The translations under genes were made by a program, and so were the position numbers. From Smallanthus sonchifolius (taxonomy: Eukaryota > Streptophyta > Magnoliopsida > Asterales > Asteraceae): a stretch of DNA of 64,000 nt. How positions within the stretch are numbered: position 1 is the stretch's first letter; each line of letters starts with the position of its first letter. Shown here in pieces: positions 34,462-46,028 of the stretch. The stretch covers positions 19,827,501-19,891,500 of the forward strand of contig CM042023.1 of assembly GCA_023525975.1 (NCBI GenBank), in the 5' to 3' direction. The notes under the pieces were generated by a model that saw only the letters and a list, made by a program, of their open reading frames with translations, was not told where the DNA came from and made no database searches.

Positions 34462-36358
34462 CATCCTAACGTACACCATAAACGGGAACCCGATCCTTAC
34501 AAGAGATCATGTCGTCTTCCCTCTCATCGGTTATTATTTACTTTATTTTAAGAATTGATCAGAGAGAGAGAGAGAGAGGGAGAGAGAGAGGGAGGTGCAT
34601 GCAAATCTCTGTAGAAATGAAGAAAGCAGAAGTGGTCCATGGCTAGTGGTAGAAGGTGGATCGATGTTTCAAAGAAGAGAGGAAGAAGATAGACGAGTAT
34701 ATGTAAGTAAATTGGTCCCTCATCCATAATTCTAAAGGGTCTCTCTTGCTACTGTTGCTTTCATACACCTCAACATGACTCCCTCTTTTTGTAATTATTA
34801 TCTTCATACTCATAAATAAATTTAATTTAATCATCAAACCGACTTTTCTTTTCTCTATTTATTAAGATTTTTGTTGGCAATTTACAAGCAACAATTAATA
34901 CCATCATTGATTATGTATCCCTCAAAATAAATGAAACGTGTTTAATTATGATGACATAAATATACCAAATTTAATGTGTGTATGCACAAGGATGTTGTAG
35001 AAAAGATCAAATGGCCGGGTACCTATCCATAACATTTATAACATTAATGCACATTGTGTCCAACTTCTATAAATACTTAAATACACAAATATGTATAAAT
35101 TGTTCTATATATAAAAAACGATCGTTAAATATACAGTTGCAACCCAATCGTAAAATTCTAGACCGAAATATTGGTTGCTAAAAACAGTCGAAAATGATAT
35201 CATTTGATCATAAGCCGGTCTTTTTTTTCTGCGACGAGGGTTTTTGCAACCGTCATTTACGGTTGCAAATGGTCTTTTATGACCGTAATGACGGTCCCAA
35301 ATACTCAGTTTTGTAGTTGTGAATAAAATTTGGTTTCAGCTTTACTATAACCAAAATTAAAACAAACATGTAGATAATGAATCCATGAACAAACTAGAAA
35401 ACAATTTTCATAGCATGTGAAAGATTGTTACTAGTTTTTATAAAACTGCAAATATTTACTTTTGAATGAAGTTAATTTACTACTTAACTAAAGTTTAAAT
35501 CGTGATTTGTTTAATTTTTTCAAGTGTTGTGATTTTGTTTAATTATTACCATATCTATATGAAAACAAGGAATACATTCTACCAAATACAATAGGCGGCC
35601 ATTTTCAACTATCTTTTGCATCATGTGATATACAAATTTTTTAATTAAAAAATGGCCGGCTTTCGTAACTGTCGATAAAGCACTACCCACAGCTTTTCAA
35701 TATGTGCAGAATGGTCCCCATAAATAATTAATATGCTCTTTCATTCACTATTTTATCCTAACAAACCCTAGATCCATTTTCACTCTTTTGTGAAAGAATG
35801 TCACATAACCTCATATTGGGTATCTTGTTAATCATCTACCCAATCATAACTTGAACTCATAAGACCAACCGAATTTTCTTAAGATAACAATATTCATTTT
35901 CAAGATAATGTAGACGTATCAAAGTAATTAATGTTCGTTAATGAGTGTGAACTAATCTTATTGTCGTTTTTGACTAATTCGATTAGTTTAGTGGCTTTAT
36001 CGTCAATGTTGTAATGGGTATTTCTTCGATAACGTGATCTTGTGACGAAAGTAATCTATGATAAGATCTTGACAACTATGTATGATGCCGAAGGAAGGTA
36101 CGACACGTGGCAGGCTGTGAGTCATTGCTTTAATCTTTACTAAAAACTCATTCCTATTGGCCATGGTTGGTTGGGTTCCAACATTTTCCAGCTTATTTTC
36201 TTTACTCATTTCTTTCATGAGACACCTCTAGACCATGTCATCGATCTACAATTAGGGTTTCTCTTTAAAACAAATACAAGTGAAGTTTTAGACCTTTTAG
36301 CTCTAGATTCAGCTAGTTAGCTTCAAAGCACCCTATTTCCAGTAACAGTTCAAGAAAA
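34462..36358. other. Intergenic DNA upstream of the TCP gene
   Basis: Begins with the right part of the small frame split by the gypsy insertion (continues to TGA near 34559). A GA microsatellite lies at about 34560-34592. No full gene. The last few hundred bases before 36359 are the probable TCP promoter; CTCTTTAAAAC near 36260 is only weakly TATA-like. Confidence 0.4.
35140..35330. mobile_element. Possible CACTA-type terminus fragment
   Basis: The repeats GCAACCGTCATTTACGGTTG and TGACCGTAATGACGGTCC are back-to-back palindromic motifs of the kind found in subterminal regions of plant CACTA elements. TTTTGTAGTTGTG near 35312 resembles a degenerate CACTA end. No partner end was found. Confidence 0.35.
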
Positions 36359-36580
36359 ATGGCTGATTCTTCGCTAAAGGTACCTGAAATCTTTGTCCAA
36401 GTGAGTTTTCTTTCTGTTTGAATTCTACCTGGTTCAAATACTCAAAGTTTGTGCTTATTTTCAGCTTCAATTTCTTTATCCATGTGTATTTTGGTATTTC
36501 ATCCTAATTAGGGATGCTTTTCGGTTGTTTATGAGTTGATTTATGAGCTTGTTCTACTTTCACAGATCTCCTTTTCTTGA
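36359..36580 (+). promoter_or_regulatory. TCP leader: short uORF and probable 5'-UTR intron
   Basis: An ATG at 36359 opens a frame MADSSLKVPEIFVQ. GTGAGT at 36401 is a strong donor, and a pyrimidine-rich tract ending TTTCACAG at 36565 is a good acceptor, giving a 165-bp intron. Spliced, the uORF gains four codons and stops at 36578-36580; unspliced, it stops at 36419-36421. A second tiny uORF starts at 36616 and stops two bases before the main ATG. Leader introns and uORFs usually modulate expression; this is predicted from sequence only. Confidence 0.5.
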
Positions 36581-36637
36581 AAGATTTGAAGCAAATAAAA
36601 GAGTAGCTTTTACTTATGAGTCAAGTAACCAAGTAAC

Positions 36638-37555
36638 ATGAACATTTCTAATTTAAAAGAATCAGACGACGAAATGAAACAAGAAGGCGCTAATGATGGA
36701 AGCAAGATCGATCTTAAACCGAACTTGACTGCATCATCATGGTCTAGACTCAAGGATCCAAGAATTGTTCGAGTTTCACGAACTTTTGGTGGGAAAGATC
36801 GGCATAGTAAAGTTTGTACGGTTAGAGGGTTAAGAGACCGGCGGGTGAGGCTTTCGGTTCCAACCGCGATCCAGTTATACGATCTCCAAGACCGACTAGG
36901 ACTCAACCAACCTAGTAAAGCTGTGGACTGGTTACTTGATGCAGCCAAAAATGAAATTGATGAACTCCCTCCACTTCAAATCCCACCAGGATGCTTTGGA
37001 CAAAATCTTCAAGCAATGCTCAATGCTTCTTCACAAGAAGGTATTAAAACAAGTGCTTACAGTCTCAACTGGGAAGATCACTGGAACCCAGATAAATCTA
37101 AAGCAACTGCACGAGAAACTAGCGAAAACTGTGAAGAACATGATCAAGATGAACGGAACAAGCATGATCATCATGGTACATTTGTTCAGTCTTGTAATTT
37201 CTTTGACAGAAACCCTAATTCTCCAAATTTACCAGGTTTGTTAAACAGTGTTGTCCCAAACAGTTCTTTTCTCAAATGGGATCCCTCAAATCTGTCATTA
37301 TCACAATTTGGAAGCTATGGATCAGTGACACCTCATCAAGATGATGACACTGCTCTTCTGTATCCTCCTCCACCACAAACACAGTCTTATTTCCCTTCAC
37401 ACAATCATAACTCCTGTGATCAGTTTGATCCAAAACAACTAAATTTCCAAATGGGGAGTTCTTCTTCAAGTACTAATTTCACACCATTTCATTTGAGCAT
37501 GAACCCTAAGTTTTTTTCTTCAGAAGATGATGGTGAGCATGGACTAAACAAATAG
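36638..37555 (+). CDS. TCP13-like: TCP transcription factor, class II CIN type (TCP5/TCP13/TCP17 group)
   Basis: A complete 305-residue frame without introns. The TCP domain (about 51-109) has the basic region GGKDRHSKVCTVRGLRDRRV, helix I (PTAIQLYDLQDRLG), a loop, and helix II (KAVDWLLDAAKNEIDELP). The class II basic region and the WSRLKDPRIVRVSR lead-in identify the CIN subclass related to TCP5, TCP13 and TCP17, nuclear DNA-binding factors that limit leaf-cell proliferation and shape leaf margins and petals. The C-terminal part is Ser/Asn/Pro/His-rich and probably disordered, as usual. I saw no miR319 target-like site, consistent with this subgroup, and no R domain. The start follows a leader with uORFs (see 36359). 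Which of the three orthologues it matches is not resolved. Confidence 0.93.
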   Translation: MNISNLKESDDEMKQEGANDGSKIDLKPNLTASSWSRLKDPRIVRVSRTFGGKDRHSKVCTVRGLRDRRVRLSVPTAIQLYDLQDRLGLNQPSKAVDWLLDAAKNEIDELPPLQIPPGCFGQNLQAMLNASSQEGIKTSAYSLNWEDHWNPDKSKATARETSENCEEHDQDERNKHDHHGTFVQSCNFFDRNPNSPNLPGLLNSVVPNSSFLKWDPSNLSLSQFGSYGSVTPHQDDDTALLYPPPPQTQSYFPSHNHNSCDQFDPKQLNFQMGSSSSSTNFTPFHLSMNPKFFSSEDDGEHGLNK

Positions 37556-37903
37556 TACGCATTCTTGTAAGGAACGAATAAGGAGACGTAATGGTACGTT
37601 CTTGAGTTTAATTGTTATAACAATTTATAGGTTTAATTGTTAGTTTTGGATTAAAGTGTTGGTTTCCTTCATGATGTTTTGACTGTTAAACTCAGTTTTT
37701 CATATGTACACTTATATATAATCTCTATATTGATGATAAAATAACTTAGGATTGATCTTCCCATTCTTCAGTTTTGTAACACAACAACATTGTATAATCA
37801 ATGTTAGTAAGAGCATGAGTAAATGCATTTTGGTTTTTTCCTTAAACCCTTTTGTAATTAGGTGTTTACATATGTGTGCATACATACACACACATATATA
37901 TAT

Positions 37904-38412
37904 AGGGGATGATCAAATAAGAAGTAGTTTTTCGCTAAGAAATCTAAGAAATAACAAAAACCTTAAGAAACGATATCAAACGAACTCCGATTGAGCTAAT
38001 TTTAGCGGCGTTGGAACCGTCTCGTCGAACTCTACCATCTTAGCTTTTAGGGTTTAGCTTTTAAGGTTTAGATTTTACGTTTGAATTTTAGGGTTTTAGC
38101 CTTATGTTTTAGCCATATGGTTTAGCTTTTAGAGTTTAGATTTTATGGTTTAGGTTTTTTTTTGCGGGGGTGGGGGGTGGGTGGTTTAGGTTTTTGAGGG
38201 GTGGGGGTGGTGATTTTAGGCTTTTCGGGGTAGGGTTGGAGGGGGGTTTAGGTTTTCAGGGGTGCGGGGGGATGGGGGTTTAGGTTTTTGGGTCCCGGTT
38301 AGGGTTCGATGAGACGGTTCCAACGCCGCTGGAATGAACTCAATCGGAGTTCGTTTGACCCACTTCTTAGTATTTATTAGCGAAAAACCACTTTTTAGTG
38401 AAAGCATCCCCT
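37904..38412. mobile_element. MITE with long imperfect terminal inverted repeats
   Basis: Left end AGGGGATG and right end CATCCCCT, flanked on both sides by TATA tracts. About 120 bp at each end is inverted-repeated: TTTTTCGCTAA, CAAACGAACTCCGATTGAG and GCGTTGGAACCGTCTC appear on both arms. The middle (38040-38290) is a run of degenerate TTTAGGG-like and GGTTTAGGTTTTTG repeats plus G-rich tracts. No coding capacity. A partial sibling lies at 57795-57882. Confidence 0.75.
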
Positions 38413-38930
38413 TTATATATATTTATATACACACGTACACCTTCGTCAGAAAACACATTACAATCCACCTGTCATGAACCGTTTGCAACATATATCTTTC
38501 TAAAATGGTGATGAAATGTCTAAAAGTTAAGTTTTTGTGGTTATTCTTTAATTTATCGAATAAACATCTGTTTAAGAAAAATATGCCAAATATGATGTCA
38601 TTTGCATCTTTATATATTCACGGTTTGTTCAAAATCAAGTGTCTTGTGGATCGTGATGAATTTTACATTTGTACTTGCTATCACAAATATGATAACAATT
38701 TCTGGCAAAAAGTTTGTAATACAGTGATAGAAAGAAGACTACTCAATTCATGAGGTATGTGATATACTGATGTCTATAGACTGTGACTTTAGTAACTTTT
38801 AATTAACCTCGAAACAATTGTACCACAAGTTACGGTATTCGGAAATTAACAAACAACAAATGAAATTTTGATTTAGATTAGGTTTGATTGTTTAATTTTT
38901 TTAGTCTAGATTTTTTTCATGGGCAGACCT

Positions 38931-39818
38931 CTTTTAATTAGAGCTGTAAACGAATCGAACGTTCAACAAACAGTTCGTGAATTATTCGGCGGGAAGTTCG
39001 TTTACGTTCGTTCGTTTAATAAATGAACGAACATGAACAATAAATTTCGTTCGATTAACTAAATGAACGAACATGAGTAGTGGTCTCGTTCGTTAAATTG
39101 TGTTCGTTAACGTTCGCACTTGTTCGTTTGCTTATGTTGTTCATTAAAGATTTTTGTATATTTTTATTTTATTTTATCTAAACTTTGTATATTCTTTAAT
39201 TTTTATTTTATTTTATTACCCTAACAATTAACTAAGTAAAGTAGAAAATTATATTCTCATTTATGTGGCGTTCCCTTGTTCTCACAGCCTTTTGTGGTTC
39301 TGTTCCACCAACACCGCCTTCCATCCTTCGCATCCTCTGTAGCCTTCACGGTTAGAGCTTCTAAATTCTCAATCCTAAATTATGTAAGCTTCATTGATTT
39401 TGACTTCCATCTATAATTTATTTCATGTTATAAGATACAAACACGTAGCACTAGTTTGTTAGGGTTTATCGACTCCGAAATAACTAAAATTTGAATAAAC
39501 AGGTTATTTCTTTTTCAAAATTGATGACAAAGTTAGATAACTAGTTATCAGTTTGAAACAGCTACATAAAACTTGATAAAATTATCTTTATTAAGTGTTA
39601 ATTTCGAAAAGCATTAGGGTTGACATCAAAAGTCTCAAACAAGGTTTCGTTCGGTTCAGTTTGTGAACAAATCCATTTACTTAATGAACGAACACAAACA
39701 TGAAATTTTGTTCGGTTAGTGTTCGTGAACCGTCCATGAACAAGTTCAATCCTAAACGAACGAATACGAACAAGGCTTCGTTCGATTCGACCAGTTTGTT
39801 TACAGCCCTACTTTTAAC
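38931..39818. mobile_element. hAT-type non-autonomous element
   Basis: Ends TAGAGCTGTAAACGAA (from 38939) and TTTGTTTACAGCCCTA (to 39810), an inverted repeat with two mismatches. It is flanked by 8-bp CTTTTAAT and CTTTTAAC (38931-38938, 39811-39818), a hAT-length duplication with one mismatch. Subterminal regions are dense in GTTCGTTCG and AATGAACGAAC. The matching site in copy 2 of the duplication lacks the element. No transposase is encoded. Confidence 0.8.
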
Positions 39819-40391
39819 TAGTTATGCTTAGATATAGTGCGAGTACTTTAGGTAATTGTAACTCTAATCTAATCAAATTTTATCAAAATTCGAATACAAC
39901 AATATTTTTATGGCAAATTGGATTTTAATAATCCAAACTATGTACCATTGGTCGATAATATTCCCTACTGGTAATTTACCCGGTGACAATCTTAACGTTC
40001 ACTTTTGTTACCAAGGACGGTCACAGTAGCGCAATCATCATAGATTTAAACTCGATTTCGCTCAAAATGATGATTTTGAATGAAATGGATAAACGTATAA
40101 GCGAAATTGAGTAGGAACAGAGTGCAAATCAAGTGTTGTTACTGGGACTAACATTGACAACAAAAGTGAAAGTTAGAACTGCTCGTAGTTAAATTACTAG
40201 TATGGATTATTTTCAGCTAATGGGTCATTGTTTGAATTATTAAAACCCAATTTACCTTTTTTTTATTAAGGTGGTTGATTTGATTAAAGGTTAAAGAGTT
40301 AGGGTGTTTTTTTTCAAGCTCTCATCATTAAATTTTAAATATGTGTATCAACTAATTCTAAAATAAACTTTGGAACTTGTTAAAAAAATAT

Positions 40392-40690
40392 CACTATAAA
40401 AGAAAAGGTATTGATTGACAGACAGATCCATAAGAAATCTGTGGGTGAAGGCAGGTCCCATCGATAATTTGTCGGTGATACTACGTTGGAAAATAAAGCA
40501 TGTGTAATGCATTTAAAGATGGATTACCTATGGAATTTACCGAGGGGTCACCGGCGGGTTTAAGTGACAGATTACTCGTGTAGATTAGTGGTTGTTATCA
40601 TTGACGGATTATCGACAGAATGTTCACCGACGGAATACATCGTTGGTGATAGTCTCGAATTCGTGGGAGATAGTACTTGTTGCTGATTAC
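40392..40690 (+). mobile_element. CACTA-like terminus fragment
   Basis: Starts CACTATAAAAGAAAAGG and carries short repeats of the CCGACGGA/TCGGTGATA type, as in subterminal regions of plant CACTA elements. It is absent from the equivalent place in duplication copy 2 (near 46235). No matching far end was found. Confidence 0.4.
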
Positions 40691-41286
40691 CGAAGGATGG
40701 TGGTCGTGATCATAGTCATTGTAGTGACAATCGTAGTGATGGTGGTCGTAGTCGTAGGCGTAGTCTTAGTAGTCGTAGTCAGATGGTTGCAGTCATAGTA
40801 GTAGTAGTCATGGTAGTTATGATCGCTGATAGTTGTTGTTGCACTTGGTTCTGCTACATTGTTGCTGCTACTAATGCTACTTCAACCCAACCACAATTGC
40901 TACCCGTCATTATCGTCGCCACATCCTCCACCACCTTGACAAGAACCGCTAACACTACCACCACCACTACTATCAGTACTGGAAAATTAGGATTGGACAT
41001 TTACAATGGGTGTGGACCAAGGAAAATTACGACCCTTTTGAGTAAAATGTTGAAACAAGTGGGAATTGAAAGCACGAGCTAGACCTTATTTCTCAATGTG
41101 ATATCCATGTCACTACACGACTATTTACATTTCTATAATAATGAATTTGTTAGATGACAACAACACGTCTGCGGTTAAATAAAATTATGCTTTCGATTTT
41201 TATTTGTTTAAATTTTTTAGTCTCAATTTCTTTTATGGGCGGGCCTCTTTATATTAGTTTAACTTAGATATAATGTGAGTACTTTG

Positions 41287-41498
41287 TATAGATGCAGAGA
41301 CTAATATGATGTCAAAACTTAATTATTCTATTGACCATTGGTATCGGTACATATACAAGAGAGATGAGCAATTACAGGAGGTAAGAAAGGAATGTGTACA
41401 GCTCATATTGACCAACAATATTAAATACAAATGAATAAAATAGTTATTAATGTGATTATTGACTTTCCTGATTTTGTGTAATTGATATATCCTTGATA
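41287..41498 (-). repeat. 3' LTR of the copia element
   Basis: 212 bp; on the minus strand it is preceded by the G-rich tract CTTGCGGGGGCG (polypurine tract, 41510-41499). Confidence 0.9.
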
Positions 41499-44400
41499 CG
41501 CCCCCGCAAGATGGAGGATCCGTCGGAGACTCCAATCTTGGACCGAAACTTGAGAAACGGAGCTCGCGATAGAGGTTTTGTTAGAACATCGGCAAGTTGA
41601 TTAGTGGAATTGACATGAAGAACCTTTAAATCTACGGCGGCCACTTTCTCTCGAACAAAGTGGTAGTCTAAAGCAATGTGTTTCATGTTTCATCCTGGAA
41701 TGGTAGACAGGAATAGCACAAAGATACGTAGCACCAGTGTTGTCACAATGAAGTTTTGGCGGATCCTTGAGTAGAAGGCCAAGTTCAGTTAGTAAATTTT
41801 GGATCTAAGATATTTCAGCTGCTGCATTTGCTAGAGCTTTGTACTCGGCTTCTGTTGACGACCGTGACATGGATTTTTGTCTCGCCGAGCGCCAAGATAT
41901 AATGTTCGACCCGAAATAAATAATATAAGCAGTGGTAGATCGACCACCGTTTGATACGCCACCCCAATCCGAATCAGAGAAGGCGGTAAGATCCATAGGG
42001 GATTTCCGATTGAGAAATAATCGATGGTAGATGGTACCTTTAAGGTAACGGAGAAGACGTTTTAAGGCTTGCCAATGCGTTTGAGAGGGTGCATGCATGA
42101 ATTGAGAAAGTTTGTTTACAGCAAAAGAGATGTCGGGTCGGGTGAAAGCTAGATATTGGAGAGACCCGACCAACTTGCGATAGGGAGTGGGATCAATTTT
42201 AGGAGAGCCATCTATAAGAGATAAGGTGTCGGATGTGTTTAGAGGAGTGGTAACCTCTTTAGCACCGTCCATGTGGAAGTGAGTTAGAAGATCACGGATG
42301 TGACGGTGTTGGGTGAGAAACATACCAGACTTGGTGGTGATGATCTCGACACCAAGAAAATGATTTAGGTGGCCAAGATCCTTGATGGAGAACCGAGAAG
42401 CAAGAGTGGACACAAAGTGGTCAAGGAACTTGGAGTTGTTTCCGGTTAGGACGATGTCATCCACGTACACCAAGAAGTAACAGGTGATCCCGTTACGGTT
42501 ATAGATGAACAAAGAAGCATCGGCAAAGGATTTGCAGAAGCCGAACTCCAGTAAAAAGGATAAGGCTATGTACCAAGCCCGTGGAGCTTGTTTCAAACCG
42601 TATAATGATTTTTGAAGTTTGCAAATGTGATTTGGGTGTTGGGGATCAACATAACCCAGTGGTTGAGTCATGTAAACTTCTTCTTTCAAGGTGCCATGTA
42701 AAAAGGCATTGTTGACGTCAAGTTGACGTAATGGCCAGTCTTTAGATAGAGCAATGGAAAGGACGGTACGAATCGTGACTGGTTTGGTGACCGGACTAAA
42801 GGTGTCAAAGTAGTCTTTCCCGTATTGTTGGAGAAAGCCTTTGGCGACGAGGCGCGCCTTATACTTAGCAACAGTGCCATCTGGATTACGTTTGATCCGG
42901 AAAACCCATTTGCAACCAATCGGAGTGTGAGAAGCCGGAGGCACGAGTTCCCATGTACGGTTTTGAAGGAGAGCATTATACTCCTCGTCCATTGCCTTTC
43001 TCCAAAGTGGGTCTTTGGAGGCTTGGATATATGTGTTGGGTTCCAGTGCCAATGGTATTGGGTGAAGGGTGGTAGTGTTGACAAGTTTGGAATTAAAATA
43101 TTTAGGATTAGGTTTTCTGTTTCTGGGTGGGCGGGGAGGAGGTGGGGTATTAGAGTGTAAGGAGTCAGGTGAAGGAGGGTCTGGGCAAATAGTAGAGGGT
43201 GAGGTTGATGCCATAGGGGAGAAGGGTGCTTGTATAGATGACTGATGAGAGGAATTCATGGGTGAGGGATTTGGTTGGGATAGATCAGTAGGTGAATCAG
43301 AGGGAATGGGTTAAGGATTTAAGGCAGTGAGGTGAGTGGGAGTAGCTGGGTTTGTAATGGCAGGGGAGTTAACCTGTGGAGAAGGAATGGTTTGAGGCAA
43401 GGTGGTAGTGGTAGTGGTATCCACGATGCATGGGAAGGGTGAATTGGTATTATTATTTTGCATGGGGGAGGGGGGTTAGTGGACAAAAAACTCTCAGTAG
43501 TGGGTAGTGTATTTGGTGAAGTGAGATGGGTTTTGTAGGGAAAAGTGTCTTCAACAAATTGAACATGTCGAGAGTGGTATAGGCGATGGGTTTCAATGTG
43601 AAAGCAGTTGTAGGCTGATTTTGATGAGGAGTATCCTAAAAGGGAACATGGCTGGAGTTTAGAGGTGGAATACGGACGAAGCCAGGGGTAGCATAGGCAA
43701 CCGAACGACTTGAGTTTAGTATAATTTGGGGCTTGGCCATAGATGCAATCAAAGGGACTTTTGGACTCTAGGGTGGGAGTTGGAAGACGGTTAATTAGAT
43801 GAACTGCGGTTTGGAAGGCATGAGACCAAAAGGTGAGTGGAAGACTTGCATAGTGGAGTAATGCAAGACCAGTCTCAACAATGTGACGGTGGCGTCGTTC
43901 GGCGATGTCGTTTTGTTCGGGTGTATGGGGTGGTGTAGTGAAATGAGAGATGCCCGATGATTGAAGAAACGAGGTGAGACCTTGATATTCCCCCCCGTTG
44001 TCGGTGAAGAGGGAGATGATGGGTGCTTGAAAATATTTCTCTACTAATAGTTTGAATTGTGGAAAAAGTTTAGAAACATCAAATTTGTGTTTCATGGGAT
44101 ACAACCATACATATTTAGAAAAATAATCAACAAACACAACATAATATGTATAACCATCAATAGACTTTTGAACCGGTCCCCAAACATCCGAGTAAATAAG
44201 TTGGAGAGGTTTAGTGGCAGTAAATGAATTTTGCCCAAAAGGTAACTTGTGACTTTTATTCATAGAACAAGAAGAACAGTGAAAATTAAAATCATGCTTA
44301 GACTTAGTGTTAAGGCCCAAGTCTTTGACAAGAAGCTTAAAAATACGCATAGATGGATGGCCAAGTTTGTGGTGCAAGGCCAATGATGAAGTCTTGATGG

Positions 44401-45736
44401 TAAGATGAATCTGTGGAAGGGATGGCCGGTTTGCATAATAAACATCATTGACGTTCTCCCCCCGCATTAGAGGCGCCCCCGTGCGAAGATCCTTGACCAA
44501 AAAATGAAACGGAAAAAATTCAACGGAAACGCGATTAGTACGACATAGTTTAGTAACCGAAATAAGATTTTTGCGAAGTTTAGGTACACAAAGAACATTA
44601 GGTAAATTTAGAGAGCGAGATAAAGTAGGTATTGTTGTGTGACCGGTGTGAGAAATAGAAAGATTAGTACCATCACCAAGAACGATTTCATCGGGTCCAC
44701 CATACTCTGAGACGGTGTGAAGTGTGGATCGGTCGGTGGTTAGGTGGTGTGAGGCACCACTTTCAAATAGCCACGAGGGTGTGACCGGATTGTTTCTCGA
44801 ACCAGAGGACGTAGCATTAGCAACCGGACTTGCAGTAGAGTTGATGAAGGTAATGTTGTTCTCGTTGAGAAATCTTGCAAGTTTCCTGCAATCACGGGTA
44901 TCGTGTCCCGGAATATTACAAAATTGGCAATAAGATGATGACCGATTGGATCGGTTTGTACCGGGATGTTGCTGAAAATTGGACCGATTGCTACGTGGCT
45001 GATTTGCAGAACTGAACCTGTTGTTGCGAGAATCCGGAGAAGGTCGAGAGTTGAAGCGGCCCTGTTGCTTGTGAGAGTAGTTAGCTATGATAATACCAGG
45101 AACCATGGCAGCCTCAACTTCCTTTAGGGAGCGCTCGAAGTCGACTAATTTGTTGAACAATTCGGGGTAGGAAATTGGTTGTTCACGGACCTTGATTGCA
45201 GCGGTAATAGGGATGTAGTCATCCCCAAGTTGACTGAGAATATGAACCATGAGGTCTTCTTCTTCGACAGGGCTTTGCGCCAGTGCTAGGTCATTAGCGA
45301 TTGAACGCATTTCATTCAGAAACTCGGTAATCGATCGGCTTCCTTTAGGGTTTTTAGCAAGCTTGGATTTTTGGAAAATAATTCTGGAGCGTGAGGTGCT
45401 TGCATAACTGGTGTTCAGTCTATCCCAAGCCTCTTTGGCAGTTGATGCGGATGTGATAGTAGGTTGAATAGCATCACAACAGCTTCCTAAAATCGCACTG
45501 AATACGATTTGGTCTTGACGGTACCGGACCATGTATTCGGGATTAGTTTTAGTGGTGTCTTTGTCGACAAGAACCTTTGGTGGTGGATTTTGTTTACCGA
45601 TGATGAAGTCTTCGAGCTCGAGGCCGATGAGAGTTGAATGGATTTGTTTTCGCCACACCAAAAAATTCATGGCTGTTAGTTTGATCGGAAAATGACTCAT
45701 TGTTGTGATTTGAACAACTGCTTTGGGAGACGCCAT
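41456..45736 (-). pseudogene. copia gag-pol polyprotein, degraded
   Basis: The first frame (45736 down to 43319) covers gag with a CCHC knuckle (CQFCNIPGHDTRDC), a protease and the integrase (HHCC; DVWGP, TDNGGEY and a later Glu). The protease motif reads FESGAS, with Glu where the catalytic Asp normally stands. A Pro-rich linker follows, where the frame shifts. The second frame (43259 down to 41805) covers reverse transcriptase with YVDDIV and most of RNase H. It stops at TAG (41805-41803). A 7-bp direct duplication GTTTCAT at 41680-41693 shifts the frame again before the last ~75 codons (DVLTKPLSRAPF). The element therefore has a changed protease residue, two frameshifts and a stop, and is not autonomous. 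Confidence 0.9.
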
Positions 45737-45804
45737 TGTTGAAGGAATGGGGTGATTTAGGGTTTTGCAGAGGTAGGATCAAGAAGCTCTTTAGAGCAAA
45801 GAGA

Positions 45805-45816
45805 GCTCTGATACCA
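45805..45816 (-). promoter_or_regulatory. Primer-binding site of the copia element
   Basis: On the minus strand TGGTATCAGAGC follows the LTR end with no gap. It matches the 3' end of initiator tRNA-Met and fixes the LTR boundary. Confidence 0.9.
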
Positions 45817-46028
45817 TATAGATGCAGAGACTAATATGATGTCAAAACTTAATTATTCTATTGACCATTGGTATCGGTACATATACAAGAGAGATGAGCA
45901 ATTACGGGAGGTAAGAAAGGAATGTGTACAGCTCATATTGACCAACAATATTAAATACAAATGAATAAAATAGTTATTAATGTGATTATTGACTTTCCCG
46001 ATTTTGTGTAATTGGTATATCCTTGATG
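45817..46028 (-). repeat. 5' LTR of the copia element
   Basis: 212 bp, differing from the 41287-41498 copy at four positions. Confidence 0.9.

Larger units (their letters stand above)
38868..41128 (+). repeat. Tandem segmental duplication, copy 1
   Basis: Homologous to 41178-48752 once later insertions are removed. Matching blocks include 38885-38935 with 41200-41255; 39820-39900 with 41262-41286 plus 46034-46075; 40330-40390 with 46165-46230; and 40850-41128 with 48460-48752. It contains an imperfect GTA/GTC/GTG trinucleotide stretch (40680-40830). Open frames at 40592-41082 follow from that low-complexity DNA; I do not recognise a gene. Confidence 0.75.
41287..46028 (-). mobile_element. 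Ty1-copia LTR retrotransposon with TA...TA LTRs, minus strand
   Basis: A 4742-bp element with 212-bp LTRs (41287-41498 and 45817-46028) and a 5-bp target duplication CTTTG (41282-41286 and 46029-46033). The primer-binding site directly abuts the right LTR and a G-rich tract adjoins the left LTR. On the minus strand the LTR starts TATCAAGG and ends CATCTATA, not TG...CA; the right-hand copy has C at the first base. The LTRs differ at four positions. Domain order (integrase before reverse transcriptase) defines copia; the sequence resembles the Ale/RE1-like group, tentatively. Confidence 0.93.

Noticed and set aside
35140..35330. Palindromic block as a microRNA precursor
   Set aside because: Short adjacent palindromes fit CACTA subterminal repeats better than a single long stem with one mature arm.
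38040..38290. True telomere or interstitial telomeric array
   Set aside because: Units are too degenerate and sit inside inverted MITE arms.
40592..41082. Val-rich open frames as membrane proteins
   Set aside because: They are translations of an imperfect GTA/GTC/GTG trinucleotide stretch present, with different frames, in both duplication copies.
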